Below are positions 10,234 to 18,516 of a DNA stretch of 64,000 nucleotides, one piece after another. The position numbers were made by a program, and so were the translations under genes. Each line of letters starts with the position of its first letter. Position 1 is the first letter of the stretch. The stretch comes from Bryobacterales bacterium (GTDB taxonomy: Bacteria > Acidobacteriota > Terriglobia > Bryobacterales > Bryobacteraceae): contig JAIXKK010000222.1 in assembly GCA_026954325.1 (NCBI GenBank), positions 1-64,000 on the forward strand, written 5' to 3'. Below the pieces are notes generated by a model. That model was not told the origin of the DNA. It saw nothing but the letters and a program-made list of their open reading frames with translations, and did no database searches.

Positions 10234-11685
10234 TCAAACAGATTCCCTGCTTTCCATCAATTCTTCAATCCGGAGCAAACACCGGCTATCCGCGGTAGGC
10301 GCCGCCATCGAACTCGGGCCAAACCTGCGCGCCCAGACAATACCCTGGTCCGACTCTATGATCGGCCAAAAACGCCGCTGCCATAAGGGGATACGCGCCA
10401 CCTGGAACATTTGTTTGAGCTTTTCCTCTCCCGCGCCCGCCTGCCGGTAGGCATCGCCAGGCGACCAGTAACGCAAAGTCAACGGCGGTTCCACTTTATC
10501 CCAATCAAGCAGTTGGCTACTCACCTCACTCGCCTGCTCCTCATTATAGCCGCTTTCCGGGGCCGGGCCGGGTATCAGGGTGGTTCGAATGCGAACGCCG
10601 CCGCGCGGAAGGCGCGTCTCGCCGGGGACATTCAGCGGCGCCCGGTCCGGGCAATGCGCCCGGCTGCCGGACTCGATGGGGCCGATCCGAAGCCACTCGT
10701 AGGACCGGATAATGTCCAGCCCCGGAATCTGTACCCGTCCATGGCCTTCCACCCCCAAAGCCAAGCCCAGCGCCGATTCGACATGCTGAAACTCGATCTG
10801 GCGCAGATCGCCCTTGACTCGGGAAAAGGCGAAGCGTAGAAGGCGGCGCTGTACCGCGCGAGGCGCTCCGGCCAGCCGGGAGCAGACAAAAACCACCGCG
10901 CCATCTTCGGCCGCGGACATATCCCTTGCCATCTCCGGGATTTGGAGAGCCCAGTAGGACTCCTCTTCACGGGCAATCTCAGCCGCCTGCGCCAACTGGG
11001 CAAGGATCGCCGGGTTATACTCACTCTCGAGTCGCGGCAGCAACTCCAGGCGAATTCGATTGCGGGCGAACGCCGTCTGGCTGTTCGTCTCGTCGGTCCG
11101 CCATTGGATCCCGCTAGCCTCGAGGAATTGGACCACCCCGGCGCGAGTTATCCCCAGCAGCGGGCGGACAATGCCGTCCCCGGTGACGGGAAGAATTCCC
11201 GCCAGTCCTGAAGTTCCACTGCCGCGGAGGAACCGGAAGAGTACGGTTTCCGCCTGATCGGATTGCGTATGCCCGGTGGCGATCTTATCCACAAGTCCTT
11301 GCCCGCGCAAGCGGCGGAACAGGCGCAAGCGCGCCTCCCTCGCGGCCTGTTCGAGGTTTTCGCGGGAGCTTGCAGCCAGCAAAGCGACATCCACGCGCTC
11401 GAGGTGGAACGGGAGATCATGGTTGCGCGCAAGCGCCTCGACAAATGCCGCATCTTCGGCCGAGGCCTGGCCCCGTAGTTGATGATCGATGTGGACGACA
11501 CTCAGCCGGAGGTTCCATTGCCCGCGCAGGTCGAGCAGAGCGTGGAGCAGGCAGACCGAGTCCGCCCCGCCGCTCACGGCGACCCCGACGCGGTCGCCGG
11601 GCGAGAACATCCCGTGGCGCAAGGCCGTCTCGAGGACCCGATCCAGCATTTTCCTATGTTGCTGCGGCGGGGATTCCCGCCGCAA
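10234..11685 (-). CDS. tilS: tRNA(Ile)-lysidine synthase
   Basis: TilS converts C34 of the CAU-anticodon isoleucine tRNA to lysidine so that it reads AUA. The 483-residue protein has the PP-loop 'AVSGGADSVCLLH' (SGGADS at 38-43), the 'VVHIDHQLRG' and 'GHTQSDQAETVLFRFLRGSG' motifs of the N-type ATP pyrophosphatase domain, and a C-terminal tRNA-binding extension ('PLTLRYWSPGDAYRQAG'). A start at 11649 (MLDRVLETAL) is equally plausible; 11685 lies only 6 bases past the stop of the preceding gene. It is the upstream neighbour of ftsH on the same strand. Confidence 0.94.
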   Translation of the reverse strand: MRRESPPQQHRKMLDRVLETALRHGMFSPGDRVGVAVSGGADSVCLLHALLDLRGQWNLRLSVVHIDHQLRGQASAEDAAFVEALARNHDLPFHLERVDVALLAASSRENLEQAAREARLRLFRRLRGQGLVDKIATGHTQSDQAETVLFRFLRGSGTSGLAGILPVTGDGIVRPLLGITRAGVVQFLEASGIQWRTDETNSQTAFARNRIRLELLPRLESEYNPAILAQLAQAAEIAREEESYWALQIPEMARDMSAAEDGAVVFVCSRLAGAPRAVQRRLLRFAFSRVKGDLRQIEFQHVESALGLALGVEGHGRVQIPGLDIIRSYEWLRIGPIESGSRAHCPDRAPLNVPGETRLPRGGVRIRTTLIPGPAPESGYNEEQASEVSSQLLDWDKVEPPLTLRYWSPGDAYRQAGAGEEKLKQMFQVARIPLWQRRFWPIIESDQGIVWARRFGPSSMAAPTADSRCLLRIEELMESRESV

Positions 11686-11691
11686 CCCTTC

Positions 11692-12288
11692 TTATGAAGG
11701 ATTCGCGTCCTTCGGCGAGCGGCGCCGCTTGCGCTGAAGCTGCGCAAGCGCCCGATTGATCGCATGGAGTGAAAACTCTTCGGGGTCAAACGGTCCGCGC
11801 CATTCGAGCTTTTCCTTGTGTTCCGGGTGCCTGCGGTTTGCCAAAGCCTGGAGATAGTTGGCATAGCCAAATGGTCCTCCCGCATCCTCGGGAGGACCGT
11901 TGCGCGCGCCAGCCACGCAGCGGGGGTATTCCGCCCCTTCCTCGGGCATGAGCAGGCCCTCGACGAGCACGATGTGATCCCAACAGTCGCCGAAATCGTA
12001 AGTATAGAGGAACTCCGTGCCGACTCCGCCCACCACCTTGTTTAACACGACGCCCGTTTCATCTCGGGGCGTGCGGCCAAAATGATGATCTTCAGGGTCC
12101 GGAAGCTCGTAGACCAGCTTTCCGAACGTGAAGCTGTGCAGATGGTAATCCTTCCAATTGAACAGGCGCTGGAAGACCTTGTGGAGCGCCAGAAGAGATA
12201 TATCCTCCCATACCTGAACCCTCCGCCAGACGGGCGGATCGATCCTGGAGAGCAGAATCCTGAGCTGATAGATGTTCCTTCTTTTCAC
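11692..12288 (-). CDS. Plasmid pRiA4b ORF-3-like family protein
   Basis: A 198-residue protein with the family pattern 'IYQLRILLSRIDPPVWRRVQV', 'LHKVFQRLFNWKDYHLHSF', 'FLYTYDFGDCWDHIVLVE' and 'PRCVAGARNGPPEDAGG'. Function is unknown; members occur on chromosomes and plasmids. The start is GTG 12288, whose bases overlap the TGA of the upstream aldolase gene (GTGA); this limits the protein to the conserved part, while the longer open frame reaching 12528 lies inside the aldolase. Its coupling to the aldolase stop suggests co-transcription, but nothing indicates a shared pathway. Confidence 0.82.
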   Translation of the reverse strand: MKRRNIYQLRILLSRIDPPVWRRVQVWEDISLLALHKVFQRLFNWKDYHLHSFTFGKLVYELPDPEDHHFGRTPRDETGVVLNKVVGGVGTEFLYTYDFGDCWDHIVLVEGLLMPEEGAEYPRCVAGARNGPPEDAGGPFGYANYLQALANRRHPEHKEKLEWRGPFDPEEFSLHAINRALAQLQRKRRRSPKDANPS

Positions 12289-12932
12289 GCCCGCGCCTTG
12301 GCGATCACGTCCAGGTACTGCCGCGCGCGCCCGGTGATCACGCCGAATGTTTTTTCCTTGAGCGATTTGGCGTCCACCAGTTCCCCTCCGACGGCCACCG
12401 CGGCGGCGCCCGCCTTCAGGAATTCGCCGGCCGTTTCGAGGTTCACTCCGCCCGTGGGGATCATTTCCACCTGCGGCAGCGGACCCTTGAGCGCCTTGAT
12501 GTACTTTGGCCCGCCCATATTGCCGCACGGGAAGATCTTGACAAAGTCCGCGCCGGCCTCCCAGGCGGTGAGGATTTCGGTGGGCGTGAGCGCGCCGGGC
12601 ATGATGGGCTTCGAATATCTGCGCGCCATCTCGATGGTCGCCAGACGAAGCGCGGGCGTCACAATGAACTGCGCCCCGGCAAGGAAACAGGCTCGGCAGG
12701 TTTCCGGATCGAGGACCGTGCCCGCCCCGAGAGTCATCTTGTCGCCGAGTTTGTCGGCCACCTTTTCAAGCGCCTGGATGGCTCCGGGAACAGTCATCGT
12801 GATCTCGACGGCGCGAATGCCGCCCTCGTAAATGGCATCGACAGCCGCGAGCGCGTCGTCATAGGAGGAGGCGCGGACAATCGGTACAATGCCGATGTCG
12901 AGGATGTTCTTGAGAATGGTTTGCTTGTTCAT
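12285..12932 (-). CDS. KDPG/KDPGal aldolase family protein
   Basis: A 215-residue class I aldolase of the Eda/DgoA family that splits 2-keto-3-deoxy-6-phospho sugar acids into pyruvate and glyceraldehyde 3-phosphate. It shows the catalytic glutamate in 'AVEIT' (E43), 'GAGTVLDPE' and the Schiff-base lysine in 'DFVKIFP' (K132). The neighbour 6 bases upstream encodes a galactonate dehydratase-like enzyme, so the physiological substrate may be 2-keto-3-deoxy-6-phosphogalactonate (inference); the intervening 2-keto-3-deoxygalactonate kinase is not in the window. It overlaps the next gene by 4 bases. Confidence 0.9.
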   Translation of the reverse strand: MNKQTILKNILDIGIVPIVRASSYDDALAAVDAIYEGGIRAVEITMTVPGAIQALEKVADKLGDKMTLGAGTVLDPETCRACFLAGAQFIVTPALRLATIEMARRYSKPIMPGALTPTEILTAWEAGADFVKIFPCGNMGGPKYIKALKGPLPQVEMIPTGGVNLETAGEFLKAGAAAVAVGGELVDAKSLKEKTFGVITGRARQYLDVIAKARA

Positions 12933-12938
12933 TGTCTT

Positions 12939-14171
12939 CTACCAGTCCACCACGCTTCCATCATCAGCGTCGTAGGATTGCGGATTGCGCCAGTCGTGTC
13001 CGATCTTATCGGCCATGGCGTTTTCATCCAGTTCGATGCCGAGTCCCGGCCCGGTGGGCAATTCGAGGTATCCTTCCTTCACCGTGAACGGCTTCTTGAG
13101 ATAGCCGTCGCCCAGACTCACCTGTTCCTGAATGAGGAAATTCGGAATGGAAGCCGCAATCTGGACGCCCGCCGCGAGCGAGATGGGACCCAGCGGGTTG
13201 TGCGGAGCGACCGAGGCATAGTAGGCCTCCGCCATGCCTGCGATGAGCCGCACTTCCGTAATTCCACCCGCGTGGCAAAGATCCGGTTGAAGGATGGTGG
13301 CGGCTTTCTTTTCGAGCACCTCGCGGAAGCCCCACTTGGTGAAGACGCGCTCGCCCGTGGCGATGGGGAGGAAAGTGGAGCGCGCAATCTCGGCCATGAT
13401 GTCATGGTTCTGCGCCTGGCAGGGTTCCTCGATGAACATCGGGTTCAGCGGCTCATAGGCTTTGATGAGCATCTTCGCGTGGGCCGGGCTGATCGCGCCA
13501 TGGAAGTCGATGCCGATGTCGCAATCCGGGCCGGCAACCTTGCGCAACTCGGCGAATTTCTCGGCCGCATAGGCGATCGCGGCGGGGTTCTCCACATATC
13601 GCGCCGGCCGGCGCTTGGCTGGTCCGGTCTTGAAAGCGGTAAAGCCTTTCTTCTTGTCCGCCAGTATGGCCTCGGGGCTGCCCGCGTGCGAATAGACCCG
13701 CACCTTGTTGCGCGTGGGGCCTCCCAGCAGTTCGTAGACGGGGACGCCCAGCGCCTTCCCCTTGATATCCCACAGCGCCTGATCAATGCCGCTGAGGGCG
13801 CTGGTGAGAATGGGGCCGCCGCGATAGAACGCATGACGGTAGATGGCCTGCCAGTGGTGGGCCACGGCGCGGGGATCTTTGCCCACGAGATACGGCTCGA
13901 TCTCCTTCACCGCTTCGGCGCAGGTGAGGGCGCGGCCTTCCGTAATGGGCTCGCCGAGTCCCGTGATGCCGGCGTTCGTGTGGATCTTCAAGAACAGCCA
14001 CCTGGGCTTCACGAGGAACGTCTCGAGTTTAGTGACCTTCAGTTTGTCTTTGGCCGCGATGGGCGAGTCCTTCCGGGCTCCCTGCTGGGCGGCGGCTTCG
14101 GCGGACATGGTGAGTCCAAGAGTGGATGCGACGCCGCGGATGGCCTGGCGGCGGCTTGGGGAAAGAGGCAT
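12939..14171 (-). CDS. Galactonate dehydratase-like enolase-superfamily enzyme with Tat-type leader
   Basis: A 410-residue mandelate racemase/muconate lactonising enzyme. The N-terminus 'SRRQAIRGVASTLGL' followed by an Ala-rich stretch looks like a twin-arginine signal. The catalytic domain shows 'GIDFHGAISP' (metal aspartate and general-acid histidine), 'FIEEP' and 'ATGERV' (metal glutamates) and 'APHNPLGPI', matching the D-galactonate dehydratase subgroup. It would dehydrate an aldonic acid to its 2-keto-3-deoxy form. Export of such an enzyme while its partner aldolase (6 bases downstream) has no signal is odd; the product would need import and phosphorylation. The gene order still supports a sugar-acid pathway. 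Confidence 0.85.
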   Translation of the reverse strand: MPLSPSRRQAIRGVASTLGLTMSAEAAAQQGARKDSPIAAKDKLKVTKLETFLVKPRWLFLKIHTNAGITGLGEPITEGRALTCAEAVKEIEPYLVGKDPRAVAHHWQAIYRHAFYRGGPILTSALSGIDQALWDIKGKALGVPVYELLGGPTRNKVRVYSHAGSPEAILADKKKGFTAFKTGPAKRRPARYVENPAAIAYAAEKFAELRKVAGPDCDIGIDFHGAISPAHAKMLIKAYEPLNPMFIEEPCQAQNHDIMAEIARSTFLPIATGERVFTKWGFREVLEKKAATILQPDLCHAGGITEVRLIAGMAEAYYASVAPHNPLGPISLAAGVQIAASIPNFLIQEQVSLGDGYLKKPFTVKEGYLELPTGPGLGIELDENAMADKIGHDWRNPQSYDADDGSVVDW

Positions 14172-14297
14172 GAATGAAGTGCTCCTGTTACGGGGCCAAT
14201 GTAGCGTGTAGGATGAGTGCGGCGCAAGGCGCCGTTGATGAAGCGCCGTGGATCAAGAAGAAACCGGGGAGATCCGCGGCCCGCGGAGGATGGGCGG

Positions 14298-14930
14298 TCA
14301 GGCCGTAACACGCCTTGCCCGGACAATGAACCGTTCCGGAGCCGCGCCGATGTAGTTGAAGGGATAACAGGTGACCAGGGTCAACTCCTGTTCCTTGCCG
14401 GGTTTCAGCACCCAGACTGCATCCGGCGGGACGATGGTGGTCCAACTCACTTTGTAACGGAAGGTTCCACCCGCTGTCGTCACTTCAATCGAATCCCCCG
14501 CGCGGACATTGCGCAGCGGCCGGAAAAACGTATCGCGGTGCGCGGCGAAGCCGGAATTGCCGGGTTGGCCGGGAAAAGCCGTTCCGGGGATGTGGCCCGC
14601 CGCGTGTTCGAGATCGTGGGTGCTGTCACTGCTGACCGCAATAACCGAGAGACCGATGCGGGCTATGCGGATTCGGCCCACGGCGATGCCTGCCGCCATC
14701 GGTGGCGGAACTCGCGCGGGAAGTTCTTCCTCCCCGGGCAGAGTGCGCTCCCGGGCGGTATTGGCGCTGGTAAGCGCGCGCTCAAGAGCATGCTCCTCCT
14801 TGGCTTGAAAAAAGCGGGCGCTGATGACGGCATACCCGAAATATGTAAGCATGCCCAAACCCGCCGTAAGCAATCCGGCCTCGATCCAACGAATTTTCGC
14901 GGCAACCGGCGGTGAAATTCTTATCTTCAT
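14298..14930 (-). CDS. Class D sortase
   Basis: A 210-residue membrane-anchored transpeptidase. After a short basic N-terminus there is one membrane helix (about 17-38), a linker, then the sortase barrel with the catalytic triad: histidine in 'FAAHRDT' (H131), cysteine in 'LVTCYPF' (C188) and arginine in 'APERFIV' (R200). The wording 'TLVTCYPFNYIG' is typical of class D. I chose ATG 14930 because the longer frame from 14954 begins inside a perfect hairpin. The only obvious substrate, a protein ending in LPKTD plus a hydrophobic tail, is encoded directly upstream on the same strand. Sortases are rare in presumed Gram-negatives, where the acceptor is unknown. Confidence 0.9.
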   Translation of the reverse strand: MKIRISPPVAAKIRWIEAGLLTAGLGMLTYFGYAVISARFFQAKEEHALERALTSANTARERTLPGEEELPARVPPPMAAGIAVGRIRIARIGLSVIAVSSDSTHDLEHAAGHIPGTAFPGQPGNSGFAAHRDTFFRPLRNVRAGDSIEVTTAGGTFRYKVSWTTIVPPDAVWVLKPGKEQELTLVTCYPFNYIGAAPERFIVRARRVTA

Positions 14931-14944
14931 ATTCCGCTCGAAAC

Positions 14945-14984
14945 AAGCAAACATCCGGCTCTTGTATGAGCCGGATGTTTGCTT
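14945..14984 (-). terminator. Strong 17-bp perfect hairpin between sortase substrate and sortase genes
   Basis: Arms 14945-14961 and 14968-14984 are perfectly complementary over 17 bases around the loop TTGTAT. On the minus strand the hairpin is followed by a loose T-rich stretch (TTTGCTTGTTTC). It lies 45 bases after the substrate gene's stop and 15 bases before the sortase start, so it could end most transcripts after the substrate and keep sortase low, or stabilise the substrate message (inference). Confidence 0.75.
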
Positions 14985-15029
14985 TCCGTATTCACCTGGG
15001 CAGGGGGGGATGCCCAGGCTATGGAAGCC

Positions 15030-15728
15030 TTATTGGTTCCTCGCGAAAACAAGCCGCATGCCAAGCGCGCCGCTCACTGAAAGCAAGCCGAGCAAGCCGA
15101 TCAGAGGCAGCGGACTGTCGGTTTTGGGCAGGTGCTTGGGCAGCGCGGCGGAAGCCTGCGGCGGCGGGGCGAAGACTTCAGCGATTTCAACTTCCTCCTG
15201 CGTGGGCTTTCGCGCCTTCAAGGGAGTTTGCTTGAGAGCCTGGACGTGAGGTTCATTCAATGTCGCCGCCGGTTTTGTAGTATTAGCCGCGAGTTCGTTC
15301 GGCATCGAGGGCACCGGCTGGTTGTTCGCTTTCGCCAGTTCCAGCGCCTTCATCTTGGGGTAAACGAATTCGTGGCCGTAATTGTCGCCAGGGTAGAACC
15401 ACGCTTTTACGGCTTCGGGGGCGCCCGCGGCGCGCTCCTCGAAGGAAATAATCGTCTTCCCTCTTACCTTAAGGTGGTAATCCGGGATCGCGAGGAAGGT
15501 GCCGTACACGTGGTTTTCTTCCTTGTTGAACACCTGGACGATGTTACGGTCTCCCTGGGAATCCACCAATTTGAAGACATAGGTGCCCGCCGGCAGCACC
15601 CTGCCGGGAATTTCCACCGGGCCGCTAAAAGTGACAATCGTCTTCTGATTCCACTCGTCCGCCTTGACGCTGGAGGGCAGCACCGCCAATCCAGCGAACG
15701 TAAACGCCATCAACAAATATTTATTCAT
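15030..15728 (-). CDS. Secreted protein with C-terminal LPKTD sorting signal
   Basis: A 232-residue protein with an N-terminal signal peptide ('MNKYLLMAFTFAGLAVLPSS', cleavage near residue 23). Residues 24-125 form a beta-rich domain ('FSGPVEIPGRVLPAGTYVFKL') common in secreted acidobacterial proteins of unknown function. A Pro/Ala/Lys-rich linker follows. The C-terminus has the classical sortase signal: 'LPKTD' at 200-204, a hydrophobic helix (about 206-226) and a short tail with arginines ('RLVFARNQ'). The neighbouring class D sortase is the obvious processing enzyme. Cleavage between T203 and D204 is expected. What the domain binds is unknown. Confidence 0.85.
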   Translation of the reverse strand: MNKYLLMAFTFAGLAVLPSSVKADEWNQKTIVTFSGPVEIPGRVLPAGTYVFKLVDSQGDRNIVQVFNKEENHVYGTFLAIPDYHLKVRGKTIISFEERAAGAPEAVKAWFYPGDNYGHEFVYPKMKALELAKANNQPVPSMPNELAANTTKPAATLNEPHVQALKQTPLKARKPTQEEVEIAEVFAPPPQASAALPKHLPKTDSPLPLIGLLGLLSVSGALGMRLVFARNQ

Positions 15729-15842
15729 TTCATTCTCCTGTCATATTCATTAGCCGCCGCGCCGGACCGGACTTCACATCCTCTCCTCGCGCGCGGCCTC
15801 ATTGCCGGAACGGGTTCCGGTGCGTTCCGGAACCATTGCATC

Positions 15843-16457
15843 CTATGTCCCGGATCTGGCCCGCTTGCCGAAGTCGGCAAGTTCCCTGCCAAAAGCATCC
15901 ATCCCGTGGCCAACCTCTTCGGTTGTCCACCCGCTGCCCTGAATGAGCTTCCGCGCAATCTCGCGGGTCCCATTTGCCACATCCCTGGCACTGTCTCCAG
16001 TCCCTTTCCCCAGCGCCTCCGAACCATCCTCGAGGTGATCAGCGGCGGCGCGCAGAGCGCGGCCCGCCGACTTGGCGTCATGCCGTGACCATGCCGCCGA
16101 TGCAGCCACGTAGCGTTCGTTCGCCAAGGCGTGATAGGCCCTGGCCGAAGCTTGGTCGATCTTCCTGGTATCCGTCACCGCGCCCTTCTCGACATCCCCG
16201 GCCAGCGATTGCATTTCCCGGGCTGATGCTTCCAATCCCTCCTTCGACGCGGCGGGAGCGTTGGCCGCCGCCTTTCCCAGATAAGCTCCCGCCGCCCGCA
16301 AGTCACTTCCCGCGCGCTTCAAGTCTTTCCCCAGCAGAGCTGCTTTCGCATGCTCCAGGCGCGGCTTCAGTTTCGATTCCGCGCCCGCCGCCGGAAGCGC
16401 CACCATCAAAGCGGCCGTCATCAACCCAACTGCTCCCCGTCCTGAAATTGACATCAT
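15843..16457 (-). CDS. Exported helical protein of unknown function
   Basis: A 204-residue protein with a signal peptide ('VGLMTAALMVALPAAGAES') and an Ala/Lys-rich, almost wholly helical mature part with repeated segments such as 'DLRAAGAYLGKAAANAP' and 'ALRAAADHLEDGSEALGKG'. The spacing suggests a helical bundle, but I recognise no family with certainty. The gene follows a DksA-like gene on the same strand by 65 bases. Of the overlapping frames on this strand, this one carries the signal peptide and the strong third-position GC bias, so it is preferred. Confidence 0.65.
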   Translation of the reverse strand: MMSISGRGAVGLMTAALMVALPAAGAESKLKPRLEHAKAALLGKDLKRAGSDLRAAGAYLGKAAANAPAASKEGLEASAREMQSLAGDVEKGAVTDTRKIDQASARAYHALANERYVAASAAWSRHDAKSAGRALRAAADHLEDGSEALGKGTGDSARDVANGTREIARKLIQGSGWTTEEVGHGMDAFGRELADFGKRARSGT

Positions 16458-16522
16458 TTCCTCTTGTAGTCCGGCCCATCAATCGAGATCTCGCCTCGCG
16501 GCGGGAACCCGGTGGTGACCCC

Positions 16523-16909
16523 TCATGCGGCGTCCCGCAACAAGCTGGCGTCAAACCGCGAATTCCCCGCCTCGGCGCGCTCTTGCGCTTCCTGGCAGCG
16601 CACACACCGTTTGGCCCACGGCGCCGCGCTCAGGCGCTTCGGACTGATCTCCTCATCGCAATCCACGCAAATGCCGTAGTCGCCCTCCGCGATTCGGTCC
16701 AAAGCGTCGTTGATCAGCCGCAGTTGCCGCGCCTGCTGGTCCAGATTCCTCGCGGCAAGTTCGCGCGATTCGGCTGCCTGTATCTGATCCATTTCGTCGG
16801 CCGTCCGCTCGACTTTCGTCTCCTCGCGCAACCCGAGCAACGAGGAAAGCCGCCGTCGCTCGCCGCGCAACTCTGCCTCTACACGCGCCAGATCCAATCC
16901 GTGGGTCAC
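16523..16909 (-). CDS. TraR/DksA-family zinc-finger protein
   Basis: A 128-residue DksA-like transcription factor. A long N-terminal coiled coil (about 5-75, acidic tip 'TADEMDQIQAAE') precedes the four-cysteine zinc finger 'CVDC' x17 'CVRC'. Such proteins insert into the RNA polymerase secondary channel and modulate initiation, often with ppGpp. I chose GTG 16909 because it has a strong upstream site (GAGGAAGGAG, about 9 bases before); a frame extension to a GTG at 16957 adds 16 unconserved residues without such a site. It is divergent from the two-component kinase at 17106. Confidence 0.85.
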   Translation of the reverse strand: MTHGLDLARVEAELRGERRRLSSLLGLREETKVERTADEMDQIQAAESRELAARNLDQQARQLRLINDALDRIAEGDYGICVDCDEEISPKRLSAAPWAKRCVRCQEAQERAEAGNSRFDASLLRDAA

Positions 16910-17105
16910 TTTGTTCTGCTCCTTCCTCTTTGGATTTCCGAAAATTCCCTGCTGCACAACCTACCTGTTTGCAGAGTATCCTCATTGGGCTGCCATTCCC
17001 ACTGGAAGAAGTCCTAGTCGTTCACCACGGATTTCCCAGGCCCGGCGGCGAAGCCCCAACGCATGCCCGATTGCGAATCTCGCGCCGGACGAAAATAATA
17101 TAGTG

Positions 17106-18488
17106 ATGTCTTCATTCCGCGCGCGCCCAGAGGCCGTCCGTAAGAGCAGGCTGGTCCTGTTGACTGGTCTTGGCTCTCTTATCTTCCTTCTTGCGGGTCT
17201 TGGATGGTATGCGGGACGGGCAATGGATCGCATAGGCCGCCTGGAAGTTGCCACCACCCGCCAGTTCGCGGAAAGGGCCAACTGCCTCGTAAACGTCCGG
17301 CATCTTCTCTTCGAATCGAGTGCATATCTTCGCGATGCGCTTCTGGAGAAGTCGAATTCCGGCTGGTCGGCCGGAGAAAACCACGCGCGGGAGGTTTGGC
17401 GGGGGGCCGGCCAGAAGTTGAATCGCTGCTGGCAGGAAACGGAAAAACCCGCGCCCGCCAGACTCCTTGACCAGTTGGTGGCTGGCTATTGGACTCAGGT
17501 GGCGGAGATCCTCCACCACGCCAGGAATGAGAATCAGGGCGCCCGACTGGAGCTTTTTCACTATAGACTCGTCCCGCTGCGGGAACGTATTCTGGAATCG
17601 TTCGACGATATCATCTCGTGGAACAGAGCGGAAATGCTGCGGCAGGCCGAAGGCAGGGCGGCGCAACTTCGGGAAGAGAGAGACGCCGTCTGGGTTGTCA
17701 TCTTCTGCGCCGGCATCCTTTCCTTCGGCGTCGCCATGATAACCTACGTCCAATTCACAAAACTGCAGGAGTCCTCTGACCGTCTGTACGACAATGCCGT
17801 CCGTTCCTCGGCGGAGTTGGAGCGGCTTTCGGAAAGGCTGTTTCACGTCCAGGAGGAAGAACGGCGCAAGATCGCCGCCGACCTGCATGACGATGTCGGC
17901 CAGCGGATTGCCGGCCTCATGTTCGAGATGAACAACACGGCGGGCAGGCATGACATCCCTCGGGAATTGCGTAGTGAAATGGAGGCAATGGAGGAACGTT
18001 TGCGCACCCTTGCCAAGGACATTCAAACCATGTCGCGCGGACTCCATTCCGCCGTACTCGACAAGATCGGGTTAGAAGCGGCCATCCGTTCCGAATGCGA
18101 TGCGCTCAACCGTCGCGGCCTGGCCGTCACTTTCCGCGCCGCCGGCGTCCCCCGGCGATTACAGCAGAATATCGCGCTGGCCATGTACCGTGTATTTCAA
18201 GAGGCCGCTCAAAACGCGTTGAAACATTCCCAGACGGACCGGCTGGACGTGTTGCTCGAGGCCGAGGCAGGCGAGGTTGTGTTGCATGTGCGGGATTCCG
18301 GCAGGGGGTTTGACGCCGCTTCCCCGGCGAATTCCGCCGGCCTCGGAATGATCAGCATGCGCGAGCGGCTTCGCATCGCCGGCGGTTCCCTGTCCATCTC
18401 CTCGGAACCGGGGAAAGGAGCGGAAGTTGTGGCTAGGGTTCCCTTGGCGTCTTCCGGGGTTAGAGCAGCCTCTACTGGACAGGCGTGA
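17106..18488 (+). CDS. NarL-type membrane sensor histidine kinase
   Basis: A 460-residue kinase. Two membrane helices (about 18-40 and 200-220) flank a periplasmic domain with no recognisable ligand fold. The cytoplasmic part has a HisKA_3 dimerisation domain ('EEERRKIAADLHDDVGQRIAGL', phospho-acceptor histidine in LHDD) and a HATPase with 'VFQEAAQNALKHSQ' (N box), 'VRDSGRGFD' and 'GLGMISMRER'. The ATG at 17106 is chosen because it places the first helix properly. A LuxR/NarL regulator follows 28 bases after its stop and is its probable partner. Confidence 0.9.
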   Translation: MSSFRARPEAVRKSRLVLLTGLGSLIFLLAGLGWYAGRAMDRIGRLEVATTRQFAERANCLVNVRHLLFESSAYLRDALLEKSNSGWSAGENHAREVWRGAGQKLNRCWQETEKPAPARLLDQLVAGYWTQVAEILHHARNENQGARLELFHYRLVPLRERILESFDDIISWNRAEMLRQAEGRAAQLREERDAVWVVIFCAGILSFGVAMITYVQFTKLQESSDRLYDNAVRSSAELERLSERLFHVQEEERRKIAADLHDDVGQRIAGLMFEMNNTAGRHDIPRELRSEMEAMEERLRTLAKDIQTMSRGLHSAVLDKIGLEAAIRSECDALNRRGLAVTFRAAGVPRRLQQNIALAMYRVFQEAAQNALKHSQTDRLDVLLEAEAGEVVLHVRDSGRGFDAASPANSAGLGMISMRERLRIAGGSLSISSEPGKGAEVVARVPLASSGVRAASTGQA

Positions 18489-18516
18489 GAAATGCTACGC
18501 TGGCGAGCGGAAGACG

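Noticed and set aside
11875..11901. Perfect hairpin GGTCCTCCCG...CGGGAGGACC
   Set aside because: It lies in the middle of the pRiA4b ORF-3-like coding sequence in a conserved protein segment, so a terminator role is unlikely.
15725..16081. 118-residue minus-strand frame overlapping the small exported-protein gene
   Set aside because: Overlaps a better frame with a signal peptide and codon bias on the same strand; translation is Arg/Pro-rich without motif.
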